Origin: Climacium dendroides
Taxonomy: Eukaryota > Streptophyta > Bryopsida > Hypnales > Climaciaceae
Length of the DNA: 64,000 bases
Assembly: GCA_950106755.1 (NCBI GenBank)
Contig: OX467091.1
Span: 15,641,538-15,705,537 of the forward strand
Direction: 5' to 3'
The stretch's first letter is position 1, and each line of letters starts with the position of its first letter. The position numbers were made by a program, and so were the translations under genes. Of the stretch, positions 38,901 through 50,000 are shown one piece after another. Under the pieces are notes generated by a model, which was not told the origin of the DNA, did not search any database, and saw only the letters and a program-made list of their open reading frames with translations.

Positions 38901-39465
38901 GATAACCTGATTGCGCTACAGTATTTTGCAATTTCACTAGAAATCTCAACCACAGTATTACACTAGAAACTGGCAGATCGTTTGAACCTTTGTAAAAGTT
39001 TCACCCTGATTGATGAGGTATAGCAGCTTCGTGATGACCTAGCAATGCCACACCACAAAAATAAGAAAGCGACTTTACATCACAATCATGTCGAGAAAAG
39101 AGTTCCTCCGCGACATTGCTTGATTAGATCAAAACTCGCAATCGATGGAATCAAAACACAAACGGCAAAACCAAAGCATCCGCAAACAAACCTCACCTGC
39201 GCACACCGGCGCGCATCCAGCTCGCGATCATTGAAGCAGCGCGCTTCCTGCAGCACGGCGCTCTTCTCAATGCCGTAAAACGGTGAGTATTCGGCTGCAA
39301 AATCCAGACAGAAAATGAGTGACACGGATTCGACGCCCCTATGGCTCGGTCTCTCTCAGATCTCGCTCATTTCGGGTCAGATCTAGCTCGTTTTCGAAGC
39401 AACAGAAACTCACAGTCATCGTCGATGTCGTCGTCCTTCTTGAGAGCCGGCTGGACGAGCGCCAT
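32911..39465 (-). CDS. COPG: Coatomer subunit gamma (gamma-COP)
   Basis: A subunit of the COPI coat that forms Golgi-to-ER and intra-Golgi vesicles. Eighteen exons: 39465-39414, 39294-39197, 39038-38988, 38817-38704, 38081-37881, 37630-37529, 37258-37151, 37023-36790, 36427-36177, 35849-35678, 35501-35295, 34999-34865, 34744-34526, 34295-34164, 34016-33843, 33706-33638, 33387-33217, 33102-32911. The joined frame gives 893 aa (Arabidopsis about 886). The start is an acidic leader followed by [18 protein letters not shown]. The adaptin-like trunk runs to about residue 575 with family blocks [53 protein letters not shown] and [14 protein letters not shown] Lys/Ala-rich hinge lies at about 576-640, then the appendage ([42 protein letters not shown]). 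The protein ends MKLAVRSED...IIHEIINS. Fifteen of 17 introns are phase 0. No break or missing block was seen. Confidence 0.97.
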
Positions 39466-39680
39466 GGCGATGGCAGAGGGGAAAGATCGGAATCCTGCGA
39501 GGAAACACGAAGTGTGCTATGGCGGAAACAAGAGAGGGCAAAAGGGCAAACAGGGAAGAGGACACCGAGAGCACCGAGAGCAAAGGAGTCTCTGCCCCAG
39601 TCTGACAGAATGGATGAACAGAATTTGCTACTCACACGTTTCATCCAGTTTGTTGGGTCCCTTTATTATTGGTGATACCA
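39466..39680 (-). promoter_or_regulatory. COPG leader and core promoter region
   Basis: Upstream of the COPG start codon the minus strand is pyrimidine-rich, with TCTTCCCTGTTTGCCCTTTT and CCCTCTCTTG, like the Y-patch of plant core promoters. A TATA-like AATAATAAAGG lies about 200 bases upstream of the ATG. Sequence beyond about 39740 returns to AT-rich DNA and then to a transposable element, so the compact GC-richer block probably marks the whole leader and core promoter. The transcription start is not determined. Confidence 0.4.
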
Positions 39681-39853
39681 ATAAGTTAGTGGTCATGTGG
39701 GAACACCCCTTTCTTGGAGTTGGATTTTTTGTGAAGGAAAATTAAAATCATTTTTTAAGCCATATAGTGCCCTTGACACTTTATAATTAAATTAAAAATT
39801 TATAATTTTATAATTCATAAAAACTTTGAAATTTAATATCTTTATTACCATGA

Positions 39854-40709
39854 ACTAGCAGTTGGCACTTGCTATGCTATACATTCACCATTTGAATTTC
39901 ATTAGAAATTTTTATGTATTAGATAGAAAGAGCAAGAATTTCAATAAATCTTCAGATAAAAATTACTAAAATTTTCATGTAATTCTTTTAATAAATAAAC
40001 ATATACTGAAATAAATAATAAAAATTTAATGAATGATGAATGATATACATGCAATGATGAATTTGGTAAAAGATACACATACATTAGAATGCATTAGAAA
40101 TTTGACTCAATTGTTACAAACAATGGCAACTCAAATAGAAGAATTTATAGGAAAAACTTGTAAATCTTGCGAACAATTTAATTGTTGTTAAATTCAAAAT
40201 CGGTTCAATCTAATAAATTTCTCAAATCATTTGGTAGTAGCAATAGAAAATTGAAATGAGAAGCTCAAAGCTCACAAAAGCACAAAATTATAAAAATGCA
40301 AAAGAAGTATAAAGCCAAGAAAAGCAATGGAATTGCTACTTTTATAATATCACCATATGGATCCTCTTTAATATCACCTCAATTGCAATGACTATATTAT
40401 TTCTATAATATCACCCTTTGTAAAAAATGATATTACAAAGGTGATTGTGAACAGCTACTCTATTTTAGTAATATCACATTGTGTGAAAATACGATTTCTA
40501 TGTATGCATGATTGAAAATATTTTTATAAAATAATTAAAATAATTATTTTAAAGACTTATCAAAATCATTATCATGCATTCTATTCAAATATATCAAATT
40601 TTTACTAATATGTGATACAATGAATGCGTAGCATAGCAAGCACAAGCCCCTAGTATTAATGGTAGCAATTGTGATATTATAGAGGGAGTCATGATTTTAG
40701 TAGTATGAT
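39854..40709 (+). mobile_element. Non-autonomous element with ACTAG/CTAGT ends, copy 3
   Basis: Third copy of the family at 7248 and 8118: core 39854-40654 (801 bp) plus the shared tail to about 40709. It begins ACTAGCAGTTGGCACTTGCT and ends with the inverted AGCATAGCAAGCACAAGCCC followed by CTAGT. It carries the short open frame in a 52-codon form (40033-40191). It lies about 390 bases upstream of the COPG start codon, so it forms the distal edge of that promoter. By eye it is closer to copy 2 than to copy 1. Confidence 0.75.
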
Positions 40710-40714
40710 TGGAA

Positions 40715-43480
40715 TGCCACGAAACAAAGTCCATGCACCTACCTCAAAAAGATATAGAATTATTTGAATTTATTACTTTGTAAATTAAATTGTTGTATAT
40801 TATCATAATAGTTTGTTTTAATTTTTTTAAGATAGTGGAATTTTTATTAATGTGCTTGAAAATAAAAATTTATTGGTACAAATTTTGATGAATTTTCAAA
40901 TCTGAAATCAATTACAAAAAAAATTTACAATCAAAAAAATTGGAGAGAAATTGGTATACCTTATATGAAAGTTTTGAATTCAAAATCATCAAGGTAAATC
41001 CATTTTTATAAATTGGAATTTTAGTGTAGAGCACATAGGTGTAGTGTACATGTTCCATTTTATTTTTCATTGTGCTAATGCAATATATTCTTAACCCCTA
41101 CAAGTTCAAAGTTTGGGAATGGATTTTTTAGGATTTTAGGTAGGTCAAAGAATGTATTTTCTTTATTGAAATATACTTTTTATTTCATTTGGTGCATGCG
41201 AAAAATATTATGCCTTGAGAATCACAAAATGCTTGACTCTGTATTGTAAAAAAATGCAAAAAGTCAAATTTTAATTTTAATTTTTTTCTTATAATATATA
41301 TTCATGTATTTGTAAAAAGCTTTTATTCATTCTATTTGGACAAGTGATGTGGAAGTTTTAAAGTACTTTATATTGCAGGCAATTAGAAATTTTTTTGAAA
41401 AATAATATTATTATATAAGATTAATTTTTAAATTCAATTTTTATAGTTTTTTCAAAGTTAAAACATCCCTAGCTAGGTGTAGATTACTTGCTATACCAAT
41501 TTGGTCATTAGGATTATGAGTATTTTTCACCGTGTGACAAAAAATACCCTTAGAGTTGGACCGGTGGGAAGTGTATGAACCCTAGACGCCTCCAAGTAAT
41601 GGACTCTTCATTAGTTTTATGAATTTATACCTAAATAATCGTAAGAAAAAGAGGGGCAACACCCCAAAGTCATCCAATTGTGTGTTTTATGACTCCACAA
41701 ACATTCTATTACATGTTCCAAAAGCTAAAGCAACCTCATAGACTAAAAATTTACTTAGAAATTGCAATTAGGGACCTAAATGAGCCAAATTTGAGCCCTA
41801 AATAAAGAAAACAACACCCAATCAATCATCCAAACACTCAATCTTTCACATGCTTTGACATTATGTACTTTCTCAAACTCTTACATCTAACACTAACATC
41901 CTAACCTTCATTTTTAAGCACCTTTAGCATTGTTTTTTCTATCAACACTCACACTAACTAACTCTAATCTTAACCTACCATGGATGGTGTCTCCACACTT
42001 ACTCAAGACCCACAAGAAAACAAGATTCTCTATTTACATCTCAACTATTAAAAAACCAAATACATTTCATTCCATATACCAAATACAATTCACAAGTTTC
42101 CTCAAAATAGTGTTTATGGACACTTAAGGCCCATGGCAATTAGCCCTACGCCTCTAAATTCCAAAATAATAACGTTTTCAACAAAATGAACTACAAATTC
42201 ACTCACAACCAAGAAGGCAGCCAACACCCTTGGAATAAATTGGTCATTGTGTCTTCATTCTTGGTTGCTTTTTGACGTGCTTAGTCTTCTTAGAAAAATG
42301 ACTTTAAGAACTATAACCCCTCCAAACTCATCTCCATACGCTTTTTTATTCGTGAGATGTAGCCCTCCAAAGTTGGTTGTCTCAAACGCCGTTTGCAGTC
42401 AACACCCTTGCAGTAAATGGCCCACCATGTCTTCGTTCTTGCTTGGAATCCATTGAGCCTAGACTTTTTGAAAATCTAGCTTCATGTTCCACCACCCCTC
42501 TAAATTTCAACCTCATTGAACCTACTGTCCAAAAGTTATTGCTCTCCAAAGTAGGCAGCTTCCATTGGCAGCGACGGCTACCCATTTTTCTCTCATTTCT
42601 CAACACTCTCTTCCCTCTTCACCCATTGTTTCTCCACATAGATGAACCTACTTGACAAATTTGCTACTTTTTCATCTAACTCATCTTCCTCCCACCTCCA
42701 ATCTCTCTCCTCACATTCTCTTCCTCCCACCAAACCCTAGTGCTAGGGAGCCAAAACAAAGAGAGGGAGAGAGGGTTTACAAACCCTATTCTCCTCCATC
42801 TACCCATGGCCTACCTCTACCTCTTCATCTTATTTCTTCTAATCTTCATTTTCATTCTTCCTAGTCTTCATCTTGATTTTTTCATAGCTTTGAATTTTAT
42901 TTCCACTTATTGTAGTTAATTTCTACTTCTTCTCATTTTCATCATTTGCCTAATTCAATTAGTTTTACATACTGCATATTTTGTTTAATGTCTTTTTGAA
43001 TTTAAATTCTTAGTTTTTTCTTAGTATTTACTCATTATTTTCATACACTTGCGTTTTCTAGAATTCACATCATTTTTTCTAATTTCTTCATTGCTATCTA
43101 ATGGAAAACCTTTACTTCATAATTTAATGCTAAAATCTTCATACTCCTCATTATTAACTCCTTATTCTTCCTAAATTATTGTACTTGCAATAAAATCTTA
43201 ATTGTGAGCCATTATGGCGGCTCACAAGGATTGACATATTTCAATTCCATTTTAAAACTATTAACAATATAAGTTTTCCTTCCATCTTACACATACTTCT
43301 ACATAATAATTTGTTTGATAATGAAAATTATTAATTTCTTTTAGAAATTTTTTTCGTAGATTTTCAACTCAATTCCTCACAATAAAGTTGTAAGCCTTAA
43401 CACTTTGTAGTGAAGAAGAGTTAAATTACAGGGATTTAAAATCTAAAATCCTTATTATGTGAGGTGGAATCTTTAATTTT
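40715..43480. other. Gene-free intergenic sequence
   Basis: AT-rich to 41.5 kb, then more balanced and CT-rich to about 42.9 kb. Several short open frames (42247-42456, 42377-42655, 42652-42864) overlap each other and show no known motif. A diverged direct duplication lies within (42216-42446). No gene is supported. Confidence 0.4.
42216..42446. repeat. Diverged direct repeat, spacing about 177 bp
   Basis: GGCAGCCAACACCCTTGG...TCATTGTGTCTTCATTCTTG near 42216 resembles TGCAGTCAACACCCTTGC...CACCATGTCTTCGTTCTTG near 42393. The two ~55-base units keep the same order of words. Confidence 0.45.
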
Positions 43481-43484
43481 TTTT

Positions 43485-43690
43485 CTCTTTGAACACTAAT
43501 ATCTTACAATCTACATAGTCAAAGTGCATGAAATTTATCCCACAAATTTTCCTACTTGTCTTGTGCAAGATTTCATAGCTCAATATAATAATAAAAAATG
43601 TTTTTTTTCATTGTAGTTTGCATTAGAAATGGAAGCTTTAAAGTGTTTTTTGGGTGAACCTTTAAGGGTGAAAATTGGTGTACACACAAG
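43485..43690 (+). mobile_element. piggyBac-style element, terminal fragment D
   Basis: This resembles the right end of copy C. It has ACTAATATCTTACAATCTACAT (copy C: CCTAATATCTTGCAATCTACAT), then AAAAATGTTTTTTTT, and ends TTTAAGGGTGAA where copy C has TTTAGGGGTTAA. It lies ~340 bases before copy C in the same orientation, so the left part of this copy is missing. Confidence 0.5.
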
Positions 43691-44022
43691 TATTTTTAAG
43701 AAAGTGTATTAGTTTTTGTTAGTAGATTCTCTTGGACAAACTAACAAAGTAAGTTGATAATACTATGCATTTGCCCAAATAATTTGAAAATCATGTTGAT
43801 AAAGATTATAGGTATTCTTCAAAATACTATTATATAGATAATATATAATTATGATTATTAGCAATCTATTTTTATACAAATTTCTACAAAATTTTGTAAA
43901 ACAAATATTTTATAGAAAATATACCATTGTTCATGATCCTTTAGTCTTTTTAACATTAAGAATAAAATGGCAACTCTTAAATAATTATTTCAATCCAAAA
44001 CAACTTAATTATTGGGGATTAA

Positions 44023-44925
44023 CCCCTATAGGACTAAACTGCCTTTTCTGGCAACATATCAATTTTGGGCAGTTCACTGCAAATGGAATTTCCATTTTTT
44101 TCTTTGAAATTTTCACACAACATGTGTCCAAGGAATAGGTTTCAGGTGCAAAAAATTTCATAAATTTTGACATGGTTGAAAAATTATTGTATGAGATGTA
44201 GTTTTATTTCTTGACTAAGTAGTTTGGACAAATTAAGAAAATCAAAAACAAAAACTAGAATTTGTTTATCTAGATTTGTATATACATAGAAAGGTTTGAA
44301 TCATTCCATTTTGAATAATGTGATGAAAGTTATGAGGAATTTTAGTCTACAAACACTTATGAGTTCTCTACTCTAAAATAAACTTTGAAGTCCTTTATGT
44401 AATTCAATTTTCAATATTTTTTGAAAAAAATGAAATTATTAGATGGAGATTGTTTATTGCAACCATTGGTATTGGCATTTTTTTAATTCAATAACTAATT
44501 CTCAACAATTTAGTACTTCAAATCATTCTCTACTTCTTTCTACTTACTATTTTTTTCCTATATGTTGTAAAATTCTAAATGATTTGGAATTTTTCAAGCA
44601 TGCAACCAATTTTCTTTAAACAATGAATCCAAAGAAGCACCACCAATATGATTGGACACTTTTTTCATACAAATGTAACCTTGTGAAGTACAGCTACCCT
44701 ATTCTTTGCAAGGTTGAAAAAAGAATTTTTGTCAATTTAAACCCTAATATCTTGCAATCTACATGGGAAAATTTTTTGAATTCTTTTTCACATCTTTACA
44801 AACAAGATTACTACAATATTATATGTGTCTAAAAATGTTTTTTTTCTAGAATTTGCTAATACTTGTGCTAGAATTGACAATTTTGGAGTGTTTTTTATGA
44901 AAACATAGTTGAAAAAATTTAGGGG
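44023..44925 (+). mobile_element. piggyBac-style non-autonomous element, copy C
   Basis: A 903-bp block begins CCCCTATAGG and ends TTTAGGGG, flanked on both sides by TTAA (44019-44022 and 44926-44929). It is the reverse complement of copy A along its length; shared words include TGAATCATTCCATTTTG, CTCTAAAATAAACTTTGAAG and GTACTTCAAATCATTCTC. Having two insertions at different sites, each with TTAA on both sides, supports the boundaries. No transposase is encoded. Confidence 0.78.
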
Positions 44926-44929
44926 TTAA

Positions 44930-46900
44930 TTTTTGATATTGTAGTGAATTCTATGAGCCTTTTGCAAGTACAAATGTACACCAAGTTAAACGACATGACT
45001 TATATTCTAAAAAAGACTACAATACTTGCACTTTTCAATACAATTGTGAAATTAATAGTGTTAATTTACTCCACTGCAAGTGTACAAAAAGTTTATAGAT
45101 ATAGATATAGAAATAATTATACATCATGTTTCATCTACTCTTCAAGGATGTAGAGTAGATAGTACAACTATCATATATATTTGGTAGGTGCCTTGATAGG
45201 TGCTTAAGGTGTTCTTTGAAGAAATGACTCCAATTTTTGTAGGTTTGTACATTATAGAACATTTTGAAGTCAATTTTTTTTAAAGATGAGAGGTTGTTGC
45301 ATCTAATATAATTCTCTTCATTTTTGGCACTTACAATGAAATATTCACCATGGACACATTGAAAAATCCAATATCTTGTCAAACTAATAGAAGATGCTTT
45401 TTGAATTGGAGAGTTTTTACTTTTCAATAAGCTATATGTTGGTGTTTCATTATTTTGCATTCATGATGCTTACTCTTAGACAAGAAATGAGGGAGCTAAT
45501 TGTATGTCTTTTATTTTAAATTGTGTGATATATACTAATTCAAAAGCACTTGTTCATATCGGTATCCTAAAATTAATGTGGACCTTGATATTCTATAATC
45601 AATAAAGAATTTGCTAACAAATAATTGGTGTGTAAAAAATGAAAATCCAATTCTTTTTTGGATTTTTGAGATTAATATGAATTGTGAAGCCACCCATAAA
45701 GAATTTTTGTGTTGTTCTCCAAAAGAACAGAGTAGAAGAAATGCACCTACATTGGTGCATTGGTTTTTCTACTAAGTTCCTTGTAAACTACCAATTTCAA
45801 AAGACACCATTTTTATAGTTAATTCATTTACATGCATGATCCTACATACAACTAGTCAATTTTCTATGAAAGCACAATCCATTCATTTTCACAATGATGG
45901 AAGTTTTCTTACTACAATACCTCATTGATGCATTAAGCAATTACTTTGCCATTATATCTAGATAGCAAGCAAAAAACAATACTATAGAGTGAAATAGAAA
46001 ATGTCATGAAGAGGTCATTATTAATTATATTAATACTATTGAAACTATTGAAATTATATTCCTAATGAATTTTTATTACAACCAAAAAATATTGTAATTT
46101 CTCAACAATCAAAACTAAATTGGGTTTTGTTTATAGAAATTATAAAAAAATAATCATTGTAAGAAAGAATAGAGCCAATACATCTTTCAAGAAATTATGC
46201 AGTAGTAATGGACATGTGAGGAAAAAGCATATCCCTCAAAGTAAATACTAACTCAATTGATATTCTTTAGTGGTTCTACCTATTGAATACACTTTCTACC
46301 CACTAAGGTGCTACATTGTGAAGAATCTAAAAAAATACACAAATGTTTGGTGTATCTTAAATTCTATCTTGTTCAATAGAGTATTCAAATGTATTGAAAA
46401 CAAAAGTATGCCAGAATTTTTTTTATTTACAATTCGATTGTTTGATCAAATCCTTACTTTCATGAACAAAATCATTGACTTGGAGAATTAATTCTACTAA
46501 TACCAACTTTGTACTATTATCAATTCACTAACCATTAATACCATAATTCACCAACATTAGTCTTTTAACATCTTACCGATTCTACTTTGACCTATTCAAA
46601 GATCTATAGTTGCCTTTACATAGCTAATATTAAATGTTTCAAAATTGTGGTTGTTTGATAACACCAACAAAGACATCCAACTTTAGCACCTGCAAAGTTT
46701 GTAATGGTAGAGCAAAATTTTTACTTTCAACAATAAAGTGAAGTAATGTTTGAAGTCAAAATTAGAAGGATTAAGAGTTGTATGTTAACAATTGAAAACA
46801 AAACTTGCAAACAACATTAAAATTAAAAATCAAATATATTATATATAGAGAAGTTTTTTATGATGTTGTTTAAATTTTTTTGAAATGATCTAATTTTATT
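44930..46900. other. Gene-free sequence downstream of the HMA gene
   Basis: No recognisable exon. The longest open frame is 109 codons on the minus strand (45131-45460) and has no family resemblance. On the minus strand AATAAA occurs at 46909-46914, 87 bases past the ATPase stop codon, and is a possible poly(A) signal. Confidence 0.4.
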
Positions 46901-47000
46901 CAAAATTATTTATTCAAATTAAAAAATAAATTCAAAGAAATATGTGCAAAAAAAAGAAAACAACATTAAAGTAAGTCTTAAGAATAGACCTTAATATGGA

Positions 47001-50000
47001 TTATTCCATAGATGGGTGAGGGTGTCGTATTGAATTAAATGTTGGCAAGTCTGTGTCACTTGCTGAGAGCTTCAACAAAGGGTGCCTTAGAGTGTTTTTC
47101 AAGGGCACTGCCTCAATGCATTCTTTTTCCAATGGTATTTTCTTGTTTTGATCTTGAATATTTAATGTAATTGTATTGGATCTTGTTTTAGGCAATACTA
47201 ATGGTTTGGTATCCTCTTCATAGGATTTACTTGTAATAATATTCATACCTTTAAGATTGGGCAATAATGCACGTGTAGATGCTTGCTTTCCAAAGACATC
47301 CATGCCATTACTTTTTTTCCTAGCATTCAACTCAAATGGAGTTGAAGTAGTTTTCAATTCATTTATAGTGTCTTCTAGGGCAATATTTGAAGCAGAGTTA
47401 AGGAAATTGGGTTCCAACTTGGATCCACAACATTTTTTTGTACAAGTAATAGACTCCAATTCTAAACCTCCTATTGCTTGTGGCTTTGTTGCAAGTATTT
47501 CAAGTGAAGAAAGTATAGCTAAACCATTGGGGCTTGTAATTTCATTTGATTCAAGGGGCTCCATTCTAGATTCTTTTACATCAATGTCCAAATTTGTAAA
47601 GCCAGCCTCCCTCCAAGCACTTTCATTAAGAGGAAATCCATGAGGAGATCTTTTGCCCTCTTCAACATCAATAGAATGGTCTATCTCACAAGAATGTTGT
47701 TTGTGAATTGAATGATTGTCATGTGAATGATATTTAGTTGAAGAGTGGTCATGCTCAAAAAAATTTAGGATATTTCCTTCTTTTGAATGTTTTTTATTGA
47801 TTTTTTCAAGGTCTATTGTCTCTAAACCAGATAAAATAGTTTTGTTTGATTGTAAGGAACATGTCATATTTGGTACCCTTGGTGCATGCTCCGTAAGTGG
47901 AATGCATTTTAGAGTACAACCTTCTGTAAGAGACTTCAATTTCTCTTTGTCAACATTGAATTGCGCATCCTTTTCTTTGATTTGTGCTCCATGAAGCACC
48001 TCCTTGCCACCTTTTAACTCACTTGGTGAGATAGAACAACAAGAAGTGGGCATGTTGGAATCAACATGTTTTGAAGTGATACTTAGATAATCTAATGCCT
48101 CATTTTCATCAAATTTATTGAGGTTGTTGTGATGAGAATGCCCATAACAATTTTTTAACCAAGAAAATTTGTTTCTATGAGCATGAATGAATGGATCTGT
48201 GTTCAAGGTTTCATCACAAAGATCTACCAACCGACCTTCAACATTGTTCGTATTTACATCAAGTTTAGAGCAACATTTGTCATCTTTTCCACGGCCTAAA
48301 AGATAATAGATGGTTGCATTCTTCAACTTTTTTATTGTAGTACAACATTGGTGATTACATGACTTGCGTTCAAGAAGTCGCATAGAGTTGAAAATCACAA
48401 GGAGGCATGTACCAACATCTGCCATAACCGCAGTCCAAAGTGATGCATAACCACTAGCAGCAAGCCCAATGATTGCAATCTTTGTCACAAAAGACATGGT
48501 CACATTTTGGCCAATCTTCCATCGGCAATTACGCCCCAACTCCACGGCAATGGCTAGCTTACGAAGGTCATTAGTCATGAGGGCCACATCGGCTGTTTCC
48601 ATTGCCACAGCTGACCCTGCAACTCCCATTGCAATTCCAACATCTGCAGCGGCTAAAGCAGGAGCGTCATTTATACCATCTCCTACCATGGCTGTTGTCC
48701 CTGACTTTTTAAGTTCTTGTAGAATGTGCACCTTGTCTTTTGGAAGCAATTGAGCATGTACTTCAATGTCTCCAATCTATGAGCAATAATTTGCATCATT
48801 AGTAAATAATATTCTTTGAAAATGTATAATAATTTATCTCAAAGTAAACAATTTTTCAACAAAAGAATGAAAATTGCTTTAGTATAGGACCAAATGGTCT
48901 ATAATTTATTTCAAGTTTGAACAATATATTATGAAAATTTTATGAGTAAGTCCATCTCTAACATTCATCTTATAAATTGACCTTGACTTCTAGGATTAAG
49001 TGTATATAAGCTAATAATTGCATTTGATGACATCAAAAGCTCATACAAATGTTATTTGATGAAATTTAATATCATCCAATTTTCAATGTTATTTAGGGAA
49101 CAAAGTGAAATTTACTCACCAAATTAATTACAATCTTGCAAATCAAATTGTACATTCAATTTTGAAACTCTAAAATCAATTGTTTTTATAACTATTATAC
49201 TTATTTGTTTTATGATTCAAAAGAAGGTAAAACTCAAATTTGATTCATTTTATTACAGTTTTGAATCAGAATCCAATAACAATAACAAATGACAATATTT
49301 GATAATCATATTTGCCAAATCACCAATAGAACTAATTAATAACCTTTTTATATCACCTTTTTATGTGCAAATGAGGCTGCAGATGCGCTGTCGCCTGTTA
49401 GCATAACAACTCTAATTCCTAGTTTCTGTCAAAAATGCAAGATTACTAAGAATTTATAAATTTTGAAAATAAAAAAATTCAAATTAGAAAGCTCAATTAA
49501 TTATTTGATATATTGTTTTCATGTTTGTTGTAGAGATATTATTAGAAAATTAAAAAAAGAGCAAGCTTATCATGTTTTTTAAAGGTCTAGATTGATGTTC
49601 CAATAAGTAGTAACATTATAAAATTTCTTAGTTGATTGATAGTTGGAACTAACCTTTAAGTTGCTAATAGCTTCAAAAACCTCAACTCGAAGTTGATCAG
49701 CAACACTATAGACACCTACAGCAACTTTGTCTACTCCAATCCAACCTACTGTTGCACCTTGACTACTCCATAAATGTACAATCTCTTTGCCAATCGCTGT
49801 ACAACATGCAGTTATGCACCCAAACTAGACCATATTAGGATTATTAGCCAATAGAACAACTATATTAATTACAAAAAAATCTCACAACATCTCTGTCTAA
49901 CTACCAAATTTTGATATAATCTTAAGTTTAGTATTCAAGATAGAAAAGCAATCCGGGATCTATCCCAATATAAACTCTAATATACTATCTACGTTTTTAT

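Noticed and set aside
39319..39745. Open frames of 118 and 134 codons on the plus strand antisense to COPG exon 1 and its leader.
   Set aside because: They are shadows caused by the GC-rich, pyrimidine-biased leader; composition is Arg/Ser-rich with no domain.
42247..42864. Four overlapping short frames in a CT-rich patch.
   Set aside because: Low-complexity Ser/Pro/Leu-rich translations on both strands, no splice signals in register and no family match.
45131..45460. A 109-codon minus-strand open frame.
   Set aside because: It is the longest frame in that interval but has no recognisable motif, no splice context and no conserved neighbour; chance or decayed repeat DNA is more likely.
47257..48753. 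Plus-strand open frames of 65 to 128 codons antisense to the last ATPase exon.
   Set aside because: They overlap a strongly supported coding exon on the other strand and show no family motif.
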